From contig CBDCQE010000003.1 in assembly GCA_965220505.1 (NCBI GenBank), positions 248,001-312,000 of the forward strand: a stretch of DNA of 64,000 bases. The letters run 5' to 3'. The stretch is from Bin87 sp965220505 (GTDB taxonomy: Bacteria > Chloroflexota > Dehalococcoidia > Lucifugimonadales > UBA3495). Below, one piece after another: positions 17,701 through 25,235 of the stretch. Made by a program: the position numbers and the translations under genes. The notes beneath the pieces were generated by a model that saw only the letters and a list, made by a program, of their open reading frames with translations, did no database searches and was not told the origin of the DNA. How positions within the stretch are numbered: position 1 is the first letter of the stretch; each line of letters opens with the position of its first letter.

Positions 17701-18454
17701 GCGCGCTTATGCGTACAGATCTTCGTTTCTCCAGATGCTCTTTGGTGTAAAAGAAGACTCCGCTTTCGTCGGTTTTGCGGTCAAAATCAACCACCATGTG
17801 CCAACCCACCGACGCAAAGATCTGGCCGTAATCAGGGGTAGCTAACAACCCCTCACTGATCACGGCCACGTAAATCCGCTCATCCTCAAATTGATTACAG
17901 GCGCGATAGAATATGTCCCAAGAATGTCCTGTATTGACAACGTGTGTAGGACGTGAAGGTGCAGACTGCCGCCATTCATATATGCGACCGATCTCATTGG
18001 CGTCGGCGACGGCGTTCTGAGCGTTTCTCCTGATATGCACGGTACCTGCTCGAAAACGATGAAAATTGTCGCGAGCCATGATTGGTACATTTTTGTCAGC
18101 AGCAATTTCGAACAGACCTAGTTCGACACCGTCGACTAACACAACGCGATAGGAAAAGTTGACGGCTTGTTCAGTGTGGCCGTTCACCAAATTTTGAAAG
18201 TCGGCAGGATCTAAATGGGAATCAATGCCGACTACCTCAGTCACTCGGCCGTGCTCTTCAATGACTCCTATGACGATATATGCCGGTTCATCTTTAGGGG
18301 TATTGGCCATCGATACGATGTCGAGAATGAACCCGGATCGTTGATTCCCTGACGTCAATTTGTACTGTTCGCGTTTGAAGTCAAGGACGTTGCTCTCTGT
18401 GCGAGTGAGCAGGTGCTTCACAAGCGCTTCATCTGATTCGTGCCGAGTTGCCAT
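14780..18454 (-). CDS. Large AlbA_2 / P-loop NTPase / helical repeat / OB-fold protein, putative conflict (antiviral) NTPase
   Basis: A 1224-aa single protein of lower GC than its neighbours. Residues 1-165 resemble a Schlafen AlbA_2 domain (SNVLDFKREQ, ILDIVSMANTP, YIVIGVIEEHG, VGIDSHLDPADFQNLV). Residues 166-430 are unassigned. A P-loop is at 477-487 (HWPGGGGTTVARR) and Walker B at 525-531 (VLIIIED), suggesting a STAND-like NTPase. Residues 600-1150 are helical, with TPR-like helix pairs. The C-terminus (1158-1222) has an S1/cold-shock-like OB pattern (GTISTIRGPASGEIEL, FFVPS, GRQVDFYVGF, AWSV). Effector-STAND-TPR-OB architectures are described among predicted bacterial immune systems; assignment here is inference. 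The ATG has GCAGGA upstream. It lies alone, inside an island bounded by direct repeats. Confidence 0.7.
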   Translation of the reverse strand: MATRHESDEALVKHLLTRTESNVLDFKREQYKLTSGNQRSGFILDIVSMANTPKDEPAYIVIGVIEEHGRVTEVVGIDSHLDPADFQNLVNGHTEQAVNFSYRVVLVDGVELGLFEIAADKNVPIMARDNFHRFRAGTVHIRRNAQNAVADANEIGRIYEWRQSAPSRPTHVVNTGHSWDIFYRACNQFEDERIYVAVISEGLLATPDYGQIFASVGWHMVVDFDRKTDESGVFFYTKEHLEKRRSVRISALDEPVSILSRSTCLWVAANGLESRPTTSKGGTFREWNRRVSGPISAAMTNVARVTEPLPVTAIVISEIRDETRVVCERLDEAFGGRLDFVFASDSINEDDALIAQFEGHAVSISFPAICAGLRDLTSKNNVVDVVDFPAYDGGFTTVQPGVARWLEEELELVHQNLGTTASDLHTELEQFLRGNQVTWNGLSLNVDVERRVMPQLQQLVTDCLESRTARRLNLIHWPGGGGTTVARRVAWNLHRRFPTVVANRVVPDALVDRVRFLFETTRLPVLIIIEDSITRPDDLDRVYDRLRSNNIGALLLRVRRETSGGQWPESVYLDGLLDNVEAVAFATKLASVASDRSKELNELMTDTARSIRTPFYFGLVAFGKDFLGLEPYVSERLQGISDNLRNLCKTSAILYHYGQQPSPIQFFAPLFALPRTRLVALSDLSPPLLQELFVPDGRHGFRPAHELIANEMLEQLLSIGMEDRRNWRWGLADCTVDIVELAATHHDHAGGETANLVGSVLIERGIRGTATGLREDQFSNLVNDIPNVEGKRSVLEKLTEKFSTEPHFWAHLGRFYTRVTREHAAAHRSHDISLTISAEDPVLHHMAGMAYRGELDQMLEGVQRTGLSAEDEARIQRLSSEALDRFRTSRVLDPISEHSYISAIESIARIISQMGRVKGYEERPESFLTAPGQGWYRELFDRAETLVAELDLVRRGEEPSEYRQRAEASLDRAYGDLGRAIEGWTNLLESSGGYRPPLRRNIINAYLSRAGRDWSRLDDRVLIRILDLSQQNLEEEPDSDQNLRTWFRAVRATGSFSLNEIAGRLAYKRAQNPTVDTLYYLYIIQFMQSVLGSVGRSARDAESTIRECAAKASGLPYRTRSYEWLAQGEGIQSLLNVKALGDWDPNVQFWSRTSRLRRIPGTISTIRGPASGEIELRNGLKAFFVPSRGLVEGGYLRNRDEGRQVDFYVGFSYDGLRAWSVGNV

Positions 18455-18735
18455 GATGATCCTGCCTTATCGAGCGTTCCAAAGAATTTACCGTTGTCGC
18501 CTGCGTCCCCTAGTCTGTCTCTGTAACGTCGATCTAGGGCACCCTGGGTAACCTGTCTATTGGCGTTAGCCATTGGAAGCACCCATACTAATCGTGTCCG
18601 CAGCACTCGGCTTCTTTGGTTTTTCCTGTTCAAGGTTCTGCACCGCCCTCCAGATTGTAACGGGCAACGAGTCAACTAACAAGTCTACCATCACCGCGTT
18701 TGTAATCCGGTTCACGCGTTGAAAAACGCAGTTGA
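18455..18735. other. Region upstream of the large NTPase gene
   Basis: About 280 bp with no convincing gene. It should carry the promoter of the NTPase gene on the minus strand. The right direct repeat begins just beyond it. Confidence 0.4.
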
Positions 18736-18785
18736 GGCCAAAAACGAGAGCCGGAGGTGGCCACAACCCCCGGCCCTCGCAGTGA
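18736..18785 (-). terminator. Rho-independent terminator of amt2
   Basis: On the minus strand GAGGGCCGGGGG pairs (one or two mismatches) with CCTCCGGCTCTC and is followed by GTTTTTGG. It is 27 nt past the amt2 stop. An exact copy of this 48-bp segment lies at 14234-14281. Confidence 0.75.
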
Positions 18786-18853
18786 GGAGAGGAAAGGTCG
18801 TATTTGGTGCGCTAGCTGGTAGCGGCAGATTCGGGGTAGGTCTGGATGCCGTG
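18738..18853. repeat. Direct repeat, right copy: native amt2 3' end and terminator
   Basis: The native counterpart of 14234-14358. Together the copies bracket the interval 14359-18737, which holds the dehalogenase pseudogene and the large NTPase gene. Confidence 0.85.
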
Positions 18854-20173
18854 TTCGGAGATGTCCAGGCCCTGCATCTCTTCCTCTTCGCTGACGCGCA
18901 CGCCCATGCTGAACTTCAGCAGGAAGAACAGCGCGAAACCGGTGACCAGCGACCAGACCAGGACAGCAATCATGCTGACGATCTGGGGAACGAGCAGCGA
19001 CGCGCTGCCGCCCACCAGGCCGCCGTCCTTGGCGAAGATCGCGATGGCCAGCAGTCCCCACAGACCCGTCACGCCGTGCACGCTGATGGCGCCCACCGGG
19101 TCGTCGATTTTGAGGACCCGCTCCATGAACATCACCGAGCCGTACATGACGGGCGCGGCGATGGCGCCGATGACCACGGCGGCCCAGGGATCAACGAAGT
19201 TCACGGGCGCGGTGATGCCCACCAGGCCGGCCAGCGCGCCGTTGCACGCCATCAGAATGTCGGCCTTGCCCTTCACGATCAGCGTGATATACATCGCTAC
19301 GACCGCGCCGGTGGCTCCCGACAGCAGCGTGTTGACCGCGTTCAGGCCGATGTCGTCGCCCCAGCCGATGTTGAAGCCGAACCAGCCGAAGAACAGGATG
19401 AAGGTGCCCACCACCACGAAGGGGGTGCTGTGCGCGGGCAACTCCTGCGCCACGCCGTTGACGAACTTGCCCATGCGGGGGCCGACCACGACCGCGCCGG
19501 CCAGGGCCACGAAACCGCCCACCGCGTGCACCACGCCGGAACCGGCGTAGTCCAGAGCGCCCATGTTGGCCAGCCAGCCGCCGCCCCAGACCCAGTGTCC
19601 GTAGATGGGGTAGATCAGCGCGGAGACGATGAAGCTGTACGCCAGGTAGGTTTGCAGCTTGGTGCGCTCGGCCATGGCGCCGGCTACGATGGTGGCGGCG
19701 GTGGCGGCGAAGACCATCTGGAATATCCAGCCCACGTAGTCGCCGGAGGTCAGGAACCAGCCGGTCAGGCCGATGAACCCGCCCGCCGTGTCGCCCAGCA
19801 TGAACGCGAAGCCGAAGGCCCAGAAGCCCAGCGACGCGATGGCGAAGTCCATGAAGGACTTGGTGAGATAGTTGGTGGTGTTCTTGGAGCGGATGAGACC
19901 GGCGCCCAGGAAGGCGAAGCCGGCCTGCATGAAGAAGACCAGGGCGGCGGCGACCACCGTAACGATGTTGTCGGCGTAGCCGTTGAGCCACTCGGTGGTG
20001 GGCCCGTCACCCTGGGCGAAAACCGCGTTGTACGTCGCCAGCAGCCCGATCGCGAACAGCCCGACCGCCAGCGCCAGCAGCGTCCGCCGCAGCGAGAATG
20101 GGTACTCCTTCACCGCGGCGACGCTGTGATTGAGTACCCCGTTGCCTAAAAGTGATTTCGTGGCCGAAAGCAT
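18812..20173 (-). CDS. amt: Ammonium transporter (Amt family), second copy
   Basis: A 453-aa Amt protein with an N-terminal signal-like segment (LLALAVGLFAIGLLATYNAVFAQ) and about 11 membrane segments. Pore histidines lie in GSGVVHAVGG and ISVHGVTGLWG; FGWFGFNIGWG and AGFAFLGAGLIRSKNTTNYL are also typical. The C-terminal tail is acidic (VSEEEEMQGLDISEHG), like the regulated cytosolic tail of Amt proteins. ATG 20173 is chosen for its perfect AAGGAGG about 5 nt upstream; the frame continues to 20296 without support. Its terminator and last codons are duplicated 4.5 kb downstream. Diverged from amt1, so it is not a recent duplicate. Confidence 0.94.
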   Translation of the reverse strand: MLSATKSLLGNGVLNHSVAAVKEYPFSLRRTLLALAVGLFAIGLLATYNAVFAQGDGPTTEWLNGYADNIVTVVAAALVFFMQAGFAFLGAGLIRSKNTTNYLTKSFMDFAIASLGFWAFGFAFMLGDTAGGFIGLTGWFLTSGDYVGWIFQMVFAATAATIVAGAMAERTKLQTYLAYSFIVSALIYPIYGHWVWGGGWLANMGALDYAGSGVVHAVGGFVALAGAVVVGPRMGKFVNGVAQELPAHSTPFVVVGTFILFFGWFGFNIGWGDDIGLNAVNTLLSGATGAVVAMYITLIVKGKADILMACNGALAGLVGITAPVNFVDPWAAVVIGAIAAPVMYGSVMFMERVLKIDDPVGAISVHGVTGLWGLLAIAIFAKDGGLVGGSASLLVPQIVSMIAVLVWSLVTGFALFFLLKFSMGVRVSEEEEMQGLDISEHGIQTYPESAATS

Positions 20174-20582
20174 TTGTGCCTCCTTGCGGATTTGAGGCGT
20201 CGTCGCGCAACGTGTGACCTGAACGCTGTGGACCGGCGTCCCATGTGAATGTGACAGCCCGTAGGCTAGGCACGAGGTGTTAACCGTCCGTTGCACGCGG
20301 ATTAAAAAACTGTTGCGTGCGCGTTACTTTTTTGTTTCGCAGCCGTCGCCTGCCGGGGAGAACATCCTCTCCTGTAACAAAGCACCCGGTTGAAATGTGG
20401 CAGATTCGCGCGTGCCGGCCGTCCTGGCACGGACGCTTTGGGAAATTCCGATTGCTGGGCTGAACCTTGTCCGGAGCGCGGACGATGCGCTGTGTATAAT
20501 GGGCCAACCGGCCGGAACGGCTGGAGATGATGAAAACGAACACCGTCCCAACCGCGATCCCAATATAAGGAGAGGTGTAACC
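20174..20582. promoter_or_regulatory. Divergent regulatory region between amt2 and the sulfurtransferase
   Basis: 409 bp with no gene. A TATAAT hexamer at 20495-20500 would give a leader of about 75 nt for the plus-strand sulfurtransferase. The minus-strand promoter of amt2 should also lie here. No operator could be named. Confidence 0.4.
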
Positions 20583-21431
20583 ATGGCTGAATACGCGCAT
20601 CCCGAATCCCTGGTGAGTACCGACTGGGTGGCCGAGCACGGCGGCGACGCCAACGTGCGGCTGGTGGAAGTCGACGTCGACACGTCCGCCTACGAGCAGG
20701 GCCACATCGCTGGGGCCGTCACCTGGAACTGGCAGAGCCAACTCCAGCAGAACGTCGCCCGGGACATTGTTTCCCGCGGCGAGATGGAAGCGCTGCTGAG
20801 CGGCAGCGGCATCGGCCCCGACACCACGATCATCCTGTATGGCGACAACAACAACTGGTTCGCCGCGTGGGCCTTCTGGCAACTGCGGTACTACGGACAC
20901 CAGGACGTCAAGCTGATGAACGGCGGCCGCGCCCTGTGGCTGGCGGAGAACCGGCCGACGACCACCGACGTGCCGTCCTACGCCGCCACCAGCTACAGCA
21001 TCAGCACGGAGAACACCGACCTGCGCGCCCTGCGAGACTACGTGCTGCAGGCCGTGAACAGCGGCAGCCACGCGTTGGTTGACGTGCGATCCCCCGACGA
21101 GTTCTCCGGCGCGCTGAATGCCCCGCCGAACCTGCCGCAGGAAGGCTCCCAGCGCAACGGACACATCCCCGGCGCGGCAAACGTTCCCTGGGGACAGGCG
21201 GTCAACGAGGACGGCACCTTCAAGTCCGCCGACGAGTTGAGCGCCCTCTACGGCGGCAGGGGCGTGGACGGCAGCCGCGAGACCATCGCCTACTGCCGGA
21301 TCGGCGAGCGGTCTTCGCACACTTGGTTTGTGCTCAGCCAGTTGCTCGGCTACGACAACGTGCGCAACTACGACGGCTCGTGGACCGAATGGGGCAGCAT
21401 CGTCGGCGCGCCCATCGAGCGCGACGTGTAG
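20583..21431 (+). CDS. Thiosulfate sulfurtransferase (two-domain rhodanese)
   Basis: 282 aa with tandem rhodanese domains. The N-terminal domain (residues 10-125) is non-catalytic (RLVEVDVDTSAYEQGHIAGAVTW). The C-terminal domain (150-280) has VDVRSPDEF, GHIPGAANVPW and the active loop CRIGERSSHTWF with nucleophile C238. It transfers sulfane sulfur from thiosulfate or similar donors to cyanide or thiols. The CRIGERS loop resembles the actinobacterial SseA/CysA type. ATG 20583 has AAGGAGAGG upstream; the longer frame from 20397 is unlikely. Monocistronic, ended near a REP-like palindrome at 21458. Confidence 0.92.
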   Translation: MAEYAHPESLVSTDWVAEHGGDANVRLVEVDVDTSAYEQGHIAGAVTWNWQSQLQQNVARDIVSRGEMEALLSGSGIGPDTTIILYGDNNNWFAAWAFWQLRYYGHQDVKLMNGGRALWLAENRPTTTDVPSYAATSYSISTENTDLRALRDYVLQAVNSGSHALVDVRSPDEFSGALNAPPNLPQEGSQRNGHIPGAANVPWGQAVNEDGTFKSADELSALYGGRGVDGSRETIAYCRIGERSSHTWFVLSQLLGYDNVRNYDGSWTEWGSIVGAPIERDV

Positions 21432-21457
21432 CCGGACATACTAACTATGCATCCACG

Positions 21458-21483
21458 TAGGGGCGAATGATTATTCGCCCCTA
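21458..21483. repeat. REP-like palindrome, copy 2
   Basis: TAGGGGCGAAT and ATTCGCCCCTA arms (11 bp each) around GATT; matches the palindrome at 2716-2743. It lies between convergent genes and its last 3 bp supply the stop codon of the DUF5615 gene. Confidence 0.8.
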
Positions 21484-21822
21484 TTCGCTGTGTCGTATCT
21501 GTATCGTCCAAAGGCCGGGCGGCCAGTCGTCCTGGATAGCTACACTGGCCACGACGAATTTGTTTTCGGCTTCTTTCGGCACGTCGTCATGGATTCGGAA
21601 AAGGATTACGCCGTAGGGCGCCGGTGCCCCGAACCGCCGTACCAACTCACCGTAGTCGTTGTCGTACGTTATCAACAGGCGTGCGTCAGCGGTGGCAATT
21701 TCCAGCAGATTCGCGTCCGGCGCTCCTCGATAGATTTCACGGGCCCAATGCACGTCGTGGTCGGCGGCCCGCAGTTCGGCTATCGACGTCGGCGCCATAT
21801 TTTCGTCTGCCAGAATTCTCAT
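21481..21822 (-). CDS. DUF5615 family PIN-like toxin
   Basis: 113 aa. The N-terminus MRILADENMAPTSIAELRAADHDVHWARE and the middle DANLLEIATADARLLITYDNDYGELV follow the DUF5615/Mut7-C-like PIN pattern, with acidic residues D6, E7 and the D-x-D pair (DNDYG) placed as expected for metal-dependent RNase activity. Its start overlaps the stop of the DUF433 gene by 4 nt, the usual arrangement of DUF433-DUF5615 pairs, which are predicted type II toxin-antitoxin systems. The stop codon falls in a REP-like palindrome. Confidence 0.8.
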   Translation of the reverse strand: MRILADENMAPTSIAELRAADHDVHWAREIYRGAPDANLLEIATADARLLITYDNDYGELVRRFGAPAPYGVILFRIHDDVPKEAENKFVVASVAIQDDWPPGLWTIQIRHSE

Positions 21823-22367
21823 GATTGTGTCGGCTCGGCGTTAGCCATCCAGGCGTCGTATTCGTCCCACGGCATCCTGGACAATGACGCTCCCGTCGCC
21901 TTGTAATTCACGCAAGCGTCAACATCCTCCGCCCTAATGTGGGAATAGTCGTCAAGGATCTGAGACACCGTCCATCCTCCCGCCAACCGGTCCGTGACCA
22001 GTTCCACCGAGATTCTGGTGCCTTTGATCGTCGGTTTGCCCACTAGAATCCTTGGGTCGCACACAATGCGGTCCCGCCAGTTGGCAACCTTTTCCGGCGT
22101 TGCTTTCTCTATTTTCATGCGCTCTTCCGAACGGCGCTGTTGTTCCACCATCTCCCCGTAGCGTCGGCAAGCCTCGACGTCCTCCTCCGTAACGTGAAGG
22201 TAGTTGCCGACGATGGCTTCGCGGGTATATCCCTTCCACAGCAGCTGGTTCACCAGCGCCACGGAGATGCCGGTGCCTTTGATGGTAGGCTTGCCGCCCA
22301 GTATTTCCGGATCGCAGACAATCCGGTCCTGCCAGTCGGCGGGCGGGTCTTGTTTCGGTGCGGTCAT
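21819..22367 (-). CDS. Tandem DUF433 protein, predicted antitoxin
   Basis: 182 aa with two DUF433 domains, residues about 11-75 and 97-160. Each reads W(Q/R)DRIVCDP.IL.GKPTIKGT.ISVxLV...L..G.T...I...Y.H...EDV.AC..Y, a winged-helix-like fold. DUF433 proteins normally have one such domain of about 75 aa; this is a fused duplication with a Glu/Lys-rich linker. It is coupled to the DUF5615 gene. The start at 22367 (MTAPKQDP) has GGAG about 9 nt upstream; a longer frame to 22403 is possible. Confidence 0.8.
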   Translation of the reverse strand: MTAPKQDPPADWQDRIVCDPEILGGKPTIKGTGISVALVNQLLWKGYTREAIVGNYLHVTEEDVEACRRYGEMVEQQRRSEERMKIEKATPEKVANWRDRIVCDPRILVGKPTIKGTRISVELVTDRLAGGWTVSQILDDYSHIRAEDVDACVNYKATGASLSRMPWDEYDAWMANAEPTQS

Positions 22368-22489
22368 GGCAGTGGTCTCCTGAAGGTACGCAAAGGGCCT
22401 CATTGCATTGTACCCGATGCAATAGACATCCCCGGCGGGCCGGGCTAGACTGCTAGTGACACTGAATACTTATCCACAGAGGAGCCAAA

Positions 22490-23557
22490 ATGGCCGAATA
22501 CAACCTGGCCGTCATTGCCGGCGACGGCATCGGGCCGGAGGTTATAACCGAAGGCCGCAAGGTGCTGGACGCGGTGGCCGCGCAGACCGACGGGCTTTTT
22601 TTCCGGGTCACTGAGTACCCCTGGGGCAGCGACTACTACCGCGAGACCGGTCGCATGATGCCTGAGGACGGACTGGAGCAGCTTTCCAGCAGCGACGCGG
22701 TGCTCTTCGGCGCGGTGGGCGATCCCAACATCCCTGACCATGTAACTCTACAGGGCCTGCTGCTGCCGATGCGGCGGGCGTTCGACCAGGCCATCTGCGT
22801 GCGGCCGGCGATCCTGTTTCCCGGCGTGGAGTCACCCATCGCCGGCAAAGCCGCCGGCGACGTTGACATGGTCATCTTCCGTGAAAACACCGAGGGCGAG
22901 TACGCTCCCGTGGGCGGCCGGCTGTACGCGGGCACGGCTCACGAAACGGTCATCCAGAGCGGCGTGTTCACCCGGCGTGGCACGGAGCGGATTATCCGCG
23001 CCGCCTTCGAGCACAGCGTCCGTCGGGGTGGCAAGAACAAGGTGACCTCGGTGACCAAGTCCAACGCCCAGGCGTTCAGCATGGTGTTCTGGGACGAGGT
23101 GTTTGAGGACGTGGCTGCCGAGTACCCGCAGGTTCAGACGGAATCGCTGCTGGTGGACCGGGCGGCCATGGACCTGGTCCGTTGGCCGGAGGACTTCGAC
23201 GTCATCGTGGCGTCCAACCTGTTCGCGGACATCCTGTCGGACATCGCCGCCGTGGTCACGGGCAGCATGGGCCTGGCGCCCAGCGCCAACATCAACCCGG
23301 AGGGGACGTTCCCTTCGATGTTTGAGCCCGTTCACGGAGCGGCGTTCGACATCACCGGAAAGAGCCTGGCCAACCCGCTGGCGACGATATTCGCGGTGGC
23401 CATGATGCTGGACCACCTGGGCGAATCGGATGCGGCGGACCGTGTCAACGCGGCGGCGCTGCAGACGCTGAACGAGCGTAGAGTCGTCACCGGAGATCTG
23501 GGCGGAAACGCCAGCACCCAGCAGGTGGGAAACGAGGTGGTGCGGCTGCTCCAATGA
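22490..23557 (+). CDS. Tartrate/D-malate dehydrogenase, isocitrate/isopropylmalate dehydrogenase family
   Basis: A 355-aa NAD-dependent beta-decarboxylating dehydrogenase. The family elements are GDGIGPEV, the substrate loop LLLPMRRAFDQAICVRP, RENTEGEYAPVGGR, catalytic K/Y region VTSVTKSNAQAFSMVFWDEV, and NLFADILSDIAAVVTGSMGLAPSANINPE. The RENTEGEYAPVGG form and length (about 355) fit the tartrate/D-malate (TtuC/DmlA) branch better than LeuB or Icd. It oxidises D-malate or tartrate to pyruvate-level products. GAGGAG precedes the ATG. No leucine genes are adjacent, which agrees with a catabolic role. Confidence 0.85.
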   Translation: MAEYNLAVIAGDGIGPEVITEGRKVLDAVAAQTDGLFFRVTEYPWGSDYYRETGRMMPEDGLEQLSSSDAVLFGAVGDPNIPDHVTLQGLLLPMRRAFDQAICVRPAILFPGVESPIAGKAAGDVDMVIFRENTEGEYAPVGGRLYAGTAHETVIQSGVFTRRGTERIIRAAFEHSVRRGGKNKVTSVTKSNAQAFSMVFWDEVFEDVAAEYPQVQTESLLVDRAAMDLVRWPEDFDVIVASNLFADILSDIAAVVTGSMGLAPSANINPEGTFPSMFEPVHGAAFDITGKSLANPLATIFAVAMMLDHLGESDAADRVNAAALQTLNERRVVTGDLGGNASTQQVGNEVVRLLQ

Positions 23558-23770
23558 CCACCAGGGAGCACGAACAAACCCTGAACGTCTGGCTGGAGGT
23601 GATAGGATGCGGCAACCTCCGCATTGCCGATTGCATTCGGCGGGGGGTGCCGAGTCCTGTTTACGTTCACGTGCTCCGTCGATCGATGGCTACCGATAGG
23701 TAGCAATGGGATGGTTTGGAGAAGAAGTCATCCACGACCCGCGAATACAAAATTCACTGGGAGGTACTCC

Positions 23771-24865
23771 ATGTCGGAAAACCTGCAACATAGTGCTACT
23801 CCTCACGAACAGGCGATCTCAATCATTGAGAACCATATCTGGGAGAACATCGGAGGCCAACTGTCAGCCACCGCCGACTGCAATCAGTGTTCAGAACAAA
23901 TCACCATTAACCTGGTGGAAGGTGCGGCGGCGGTGAATAGGAATAGCATCATCGGTTCTGTTCGCCCGGACCTGACGATTTTAGACTCTGATGGAAACGC
24001 AATCAGGTTCGTAGAGATAGTGGATAGCCATGCACCCGAAAGTAACGTTCACAGATATGCCCTGAACAACAACATAGAGGTTCTGGAATTCCATTTGAAG
24101 GCGAGGGGAGAATTCACAGGCAGAAGACGTAACCGTGCATTGGACGAGTCTCTACGCGTGAAAGCAAGGCTCGAAGCGTTGACCGACCAGCGTCTTGAGG
24201 TCGACGCTCATAACCTGCTTTGCCGACGCCCCAAGTGCAAGGACTGCGGAACTCCCCTTCCTTTGCGGACTATTACCATCAGCACAAAGGATTGCTGGAG
24301 CTGTGGCCAAAACGTCAACGTAGCGGTGGGTCACAAGGACGGGCACGGTTTGGAGCAGGACGATTTCACCAAGGAAGAGATCGAGTTTGCCGAGGATCAC
24401 GCAGTTACCTTGGAGCGCAGATTCAGCTCCACCGTTGGAGCCAAATACCTAGCCAACGTCTGCACCAACTGCGATCAGATTCAAGGGAACTGGTTCTTGT
24501 ACATGGATCCATATCATGACAGGTTCAATCTACATCGGACCGAACGAGAAGCCTATGGCCCTTGCGACCGGTGCGCGATGCGATATTGTCCTACGCACGG
24601 CGAATACTTCGCCTACTACGGGACCAGACAGTGCCCAAGATGCCTGGAGGAATCGGAACGAGTCATGTGTCATAGTCGACCCAACAGGCAGTGTTATTAT
24701 CCAAACAGGTGCCAAGAGGGCGGGTGCTACTTTGTCAACCGCGAAGCGCAACGGGCAACGGAATTGGCTACAGCAGAAGCGCAAGCGCGCGAACGTGAAG
24801 AGCGCTGGCGAAACGCTGACCGTGAAGAACGTCAGGCTATGTTAGCAGAGTGGAGGGATGATTGA
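23771..24865 (+). CDS. Hypothetical PD-(D/E)XK-like protein with multiple zinc-binding Cys pairs
   Basis: A 364-aa protein of unknown function, with codon usage less GC-rich than its neighbours. Residues 65-110 (RPDLTILDSDGNAIRFVEIVDSH) fit a nuclease-like D...ExV/K core similar to CoiA-type or restriction-like folds, with D67 and E82 as candidate ligands, though Lys is replaced. Many Cys pairs follow: CxxC at 37-40, CKDCG, CWSCG, CTNCD, CDRC, CPRC and a C-terminal cluster. The C-terminus is an E/R-rich helix. ATG 23771 has GGAGG about 6 nt upstream; the longer frame from 23624 lacks support. Likely acquired and possibly DNA-acting. Confidence 0.6.
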   Translation: MSENLQHSATPHEQAISIIENHIWENIGGQLSATADCNQCSEQITINLVEGAAAVNRNSIIGSVRPDLTILDSDGNAIRFVEIVDSHAPESNVHRYALNNNIEVLEFHLKARGEFTGRRRNRALDESLRVKARLEALTDQRLEVDAHNLLCRRPKCKDCGTPLPLRTITISTKDCWSCGQNVNVAVGHKDGHGLEQDDFTKEEIEFAEDHAVTLERRFSSTVGAKYLANVCTNCDQIQGNWFLYMDPYHDRFNLHRTEREAYGPCDRCAMRYCPTHGEYFAYYGTRQCPRCLEESERVMCHSRPNRQCYYPNRCQEGGCYFVNREAQRATELATAEAQAREREERWRNADREERQAMLAEWRDD

Positions 24866-24928
24866 CCTGTGCATGATGGCATTCTCGCAATGACAGGCAA
24901 CAAAACCGGGTACGCATGAAAACTAACC

Positions 24929-25134
24929 CAACTGGCCGCCTACGACGCCCACGCCGCTGACATCCTGCTGCCGCTGCCGCAAATGGATCCCGGCCCGACC
25001 CGCCGCGCGCTGGACGACGCCGTGGCATCCGCGCTGGGCCTGGACGGGAGATGGTGGCGGCCGTCCGGCGCAACCTCTCTATAGAGCCGTCGGTGACGGG
25101 ACGGCGGTACGCCGGAGCGCGGCCGGCGGGGTAA
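24929..25134 (+). pseudogene. Relic of a gene 3' end with a frameshift
   Basis: The plus strand reads QLAAYDAHAADILLPLPQMD, then TRRALDDAVASALGLD, then after a one-base shift EMVAAVRRNLSIEPSVTGRRYAG and TAA at 25132-25134. The continuous protein-like sequence across two frames and its abrupt start suggest a truncated, frameshifted gene end. The pattern recalls C-termini of large DNA methylase-type proteins, but I cannot assign it. The rest of 24866-25235 appears empty. Confidence 0.45.
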
Positions 25135-25222
25135 CGGCGCCACTGGATTCTGACGAAACGACAGTGACCATATCAGCCCAACTTTGCTGGAAAGCGGGTG
25201 TGTGTCTGATTGTCGATTTTGC

Positions 25223-25228
25223 TACAAT
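25223..25228 (+). promoter_or_regulatory. Extended -10 element for a leaderless 30-codon frame
   Basis: TGC-TACAAT ends 7 nt before ATG 25236, placing the expected transcription start at or next to the start codon. Confidence 0.4.
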
Positions 25229-25235
25229 CGGCGCC

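Noticed and set aside
18418..18675. 85-codon minus-strand frame upstream of the large NTPase
   Set aside because: Partly overlaps the NTPase start in another frame, lacks a ribosome site and resembles no family.
18719..20149. 476-codon plus-strand frame opposite amt2
   Set aside because: Same type of antisense shadow; repeated shadows opposite both amt genes reflect their similar codon content.
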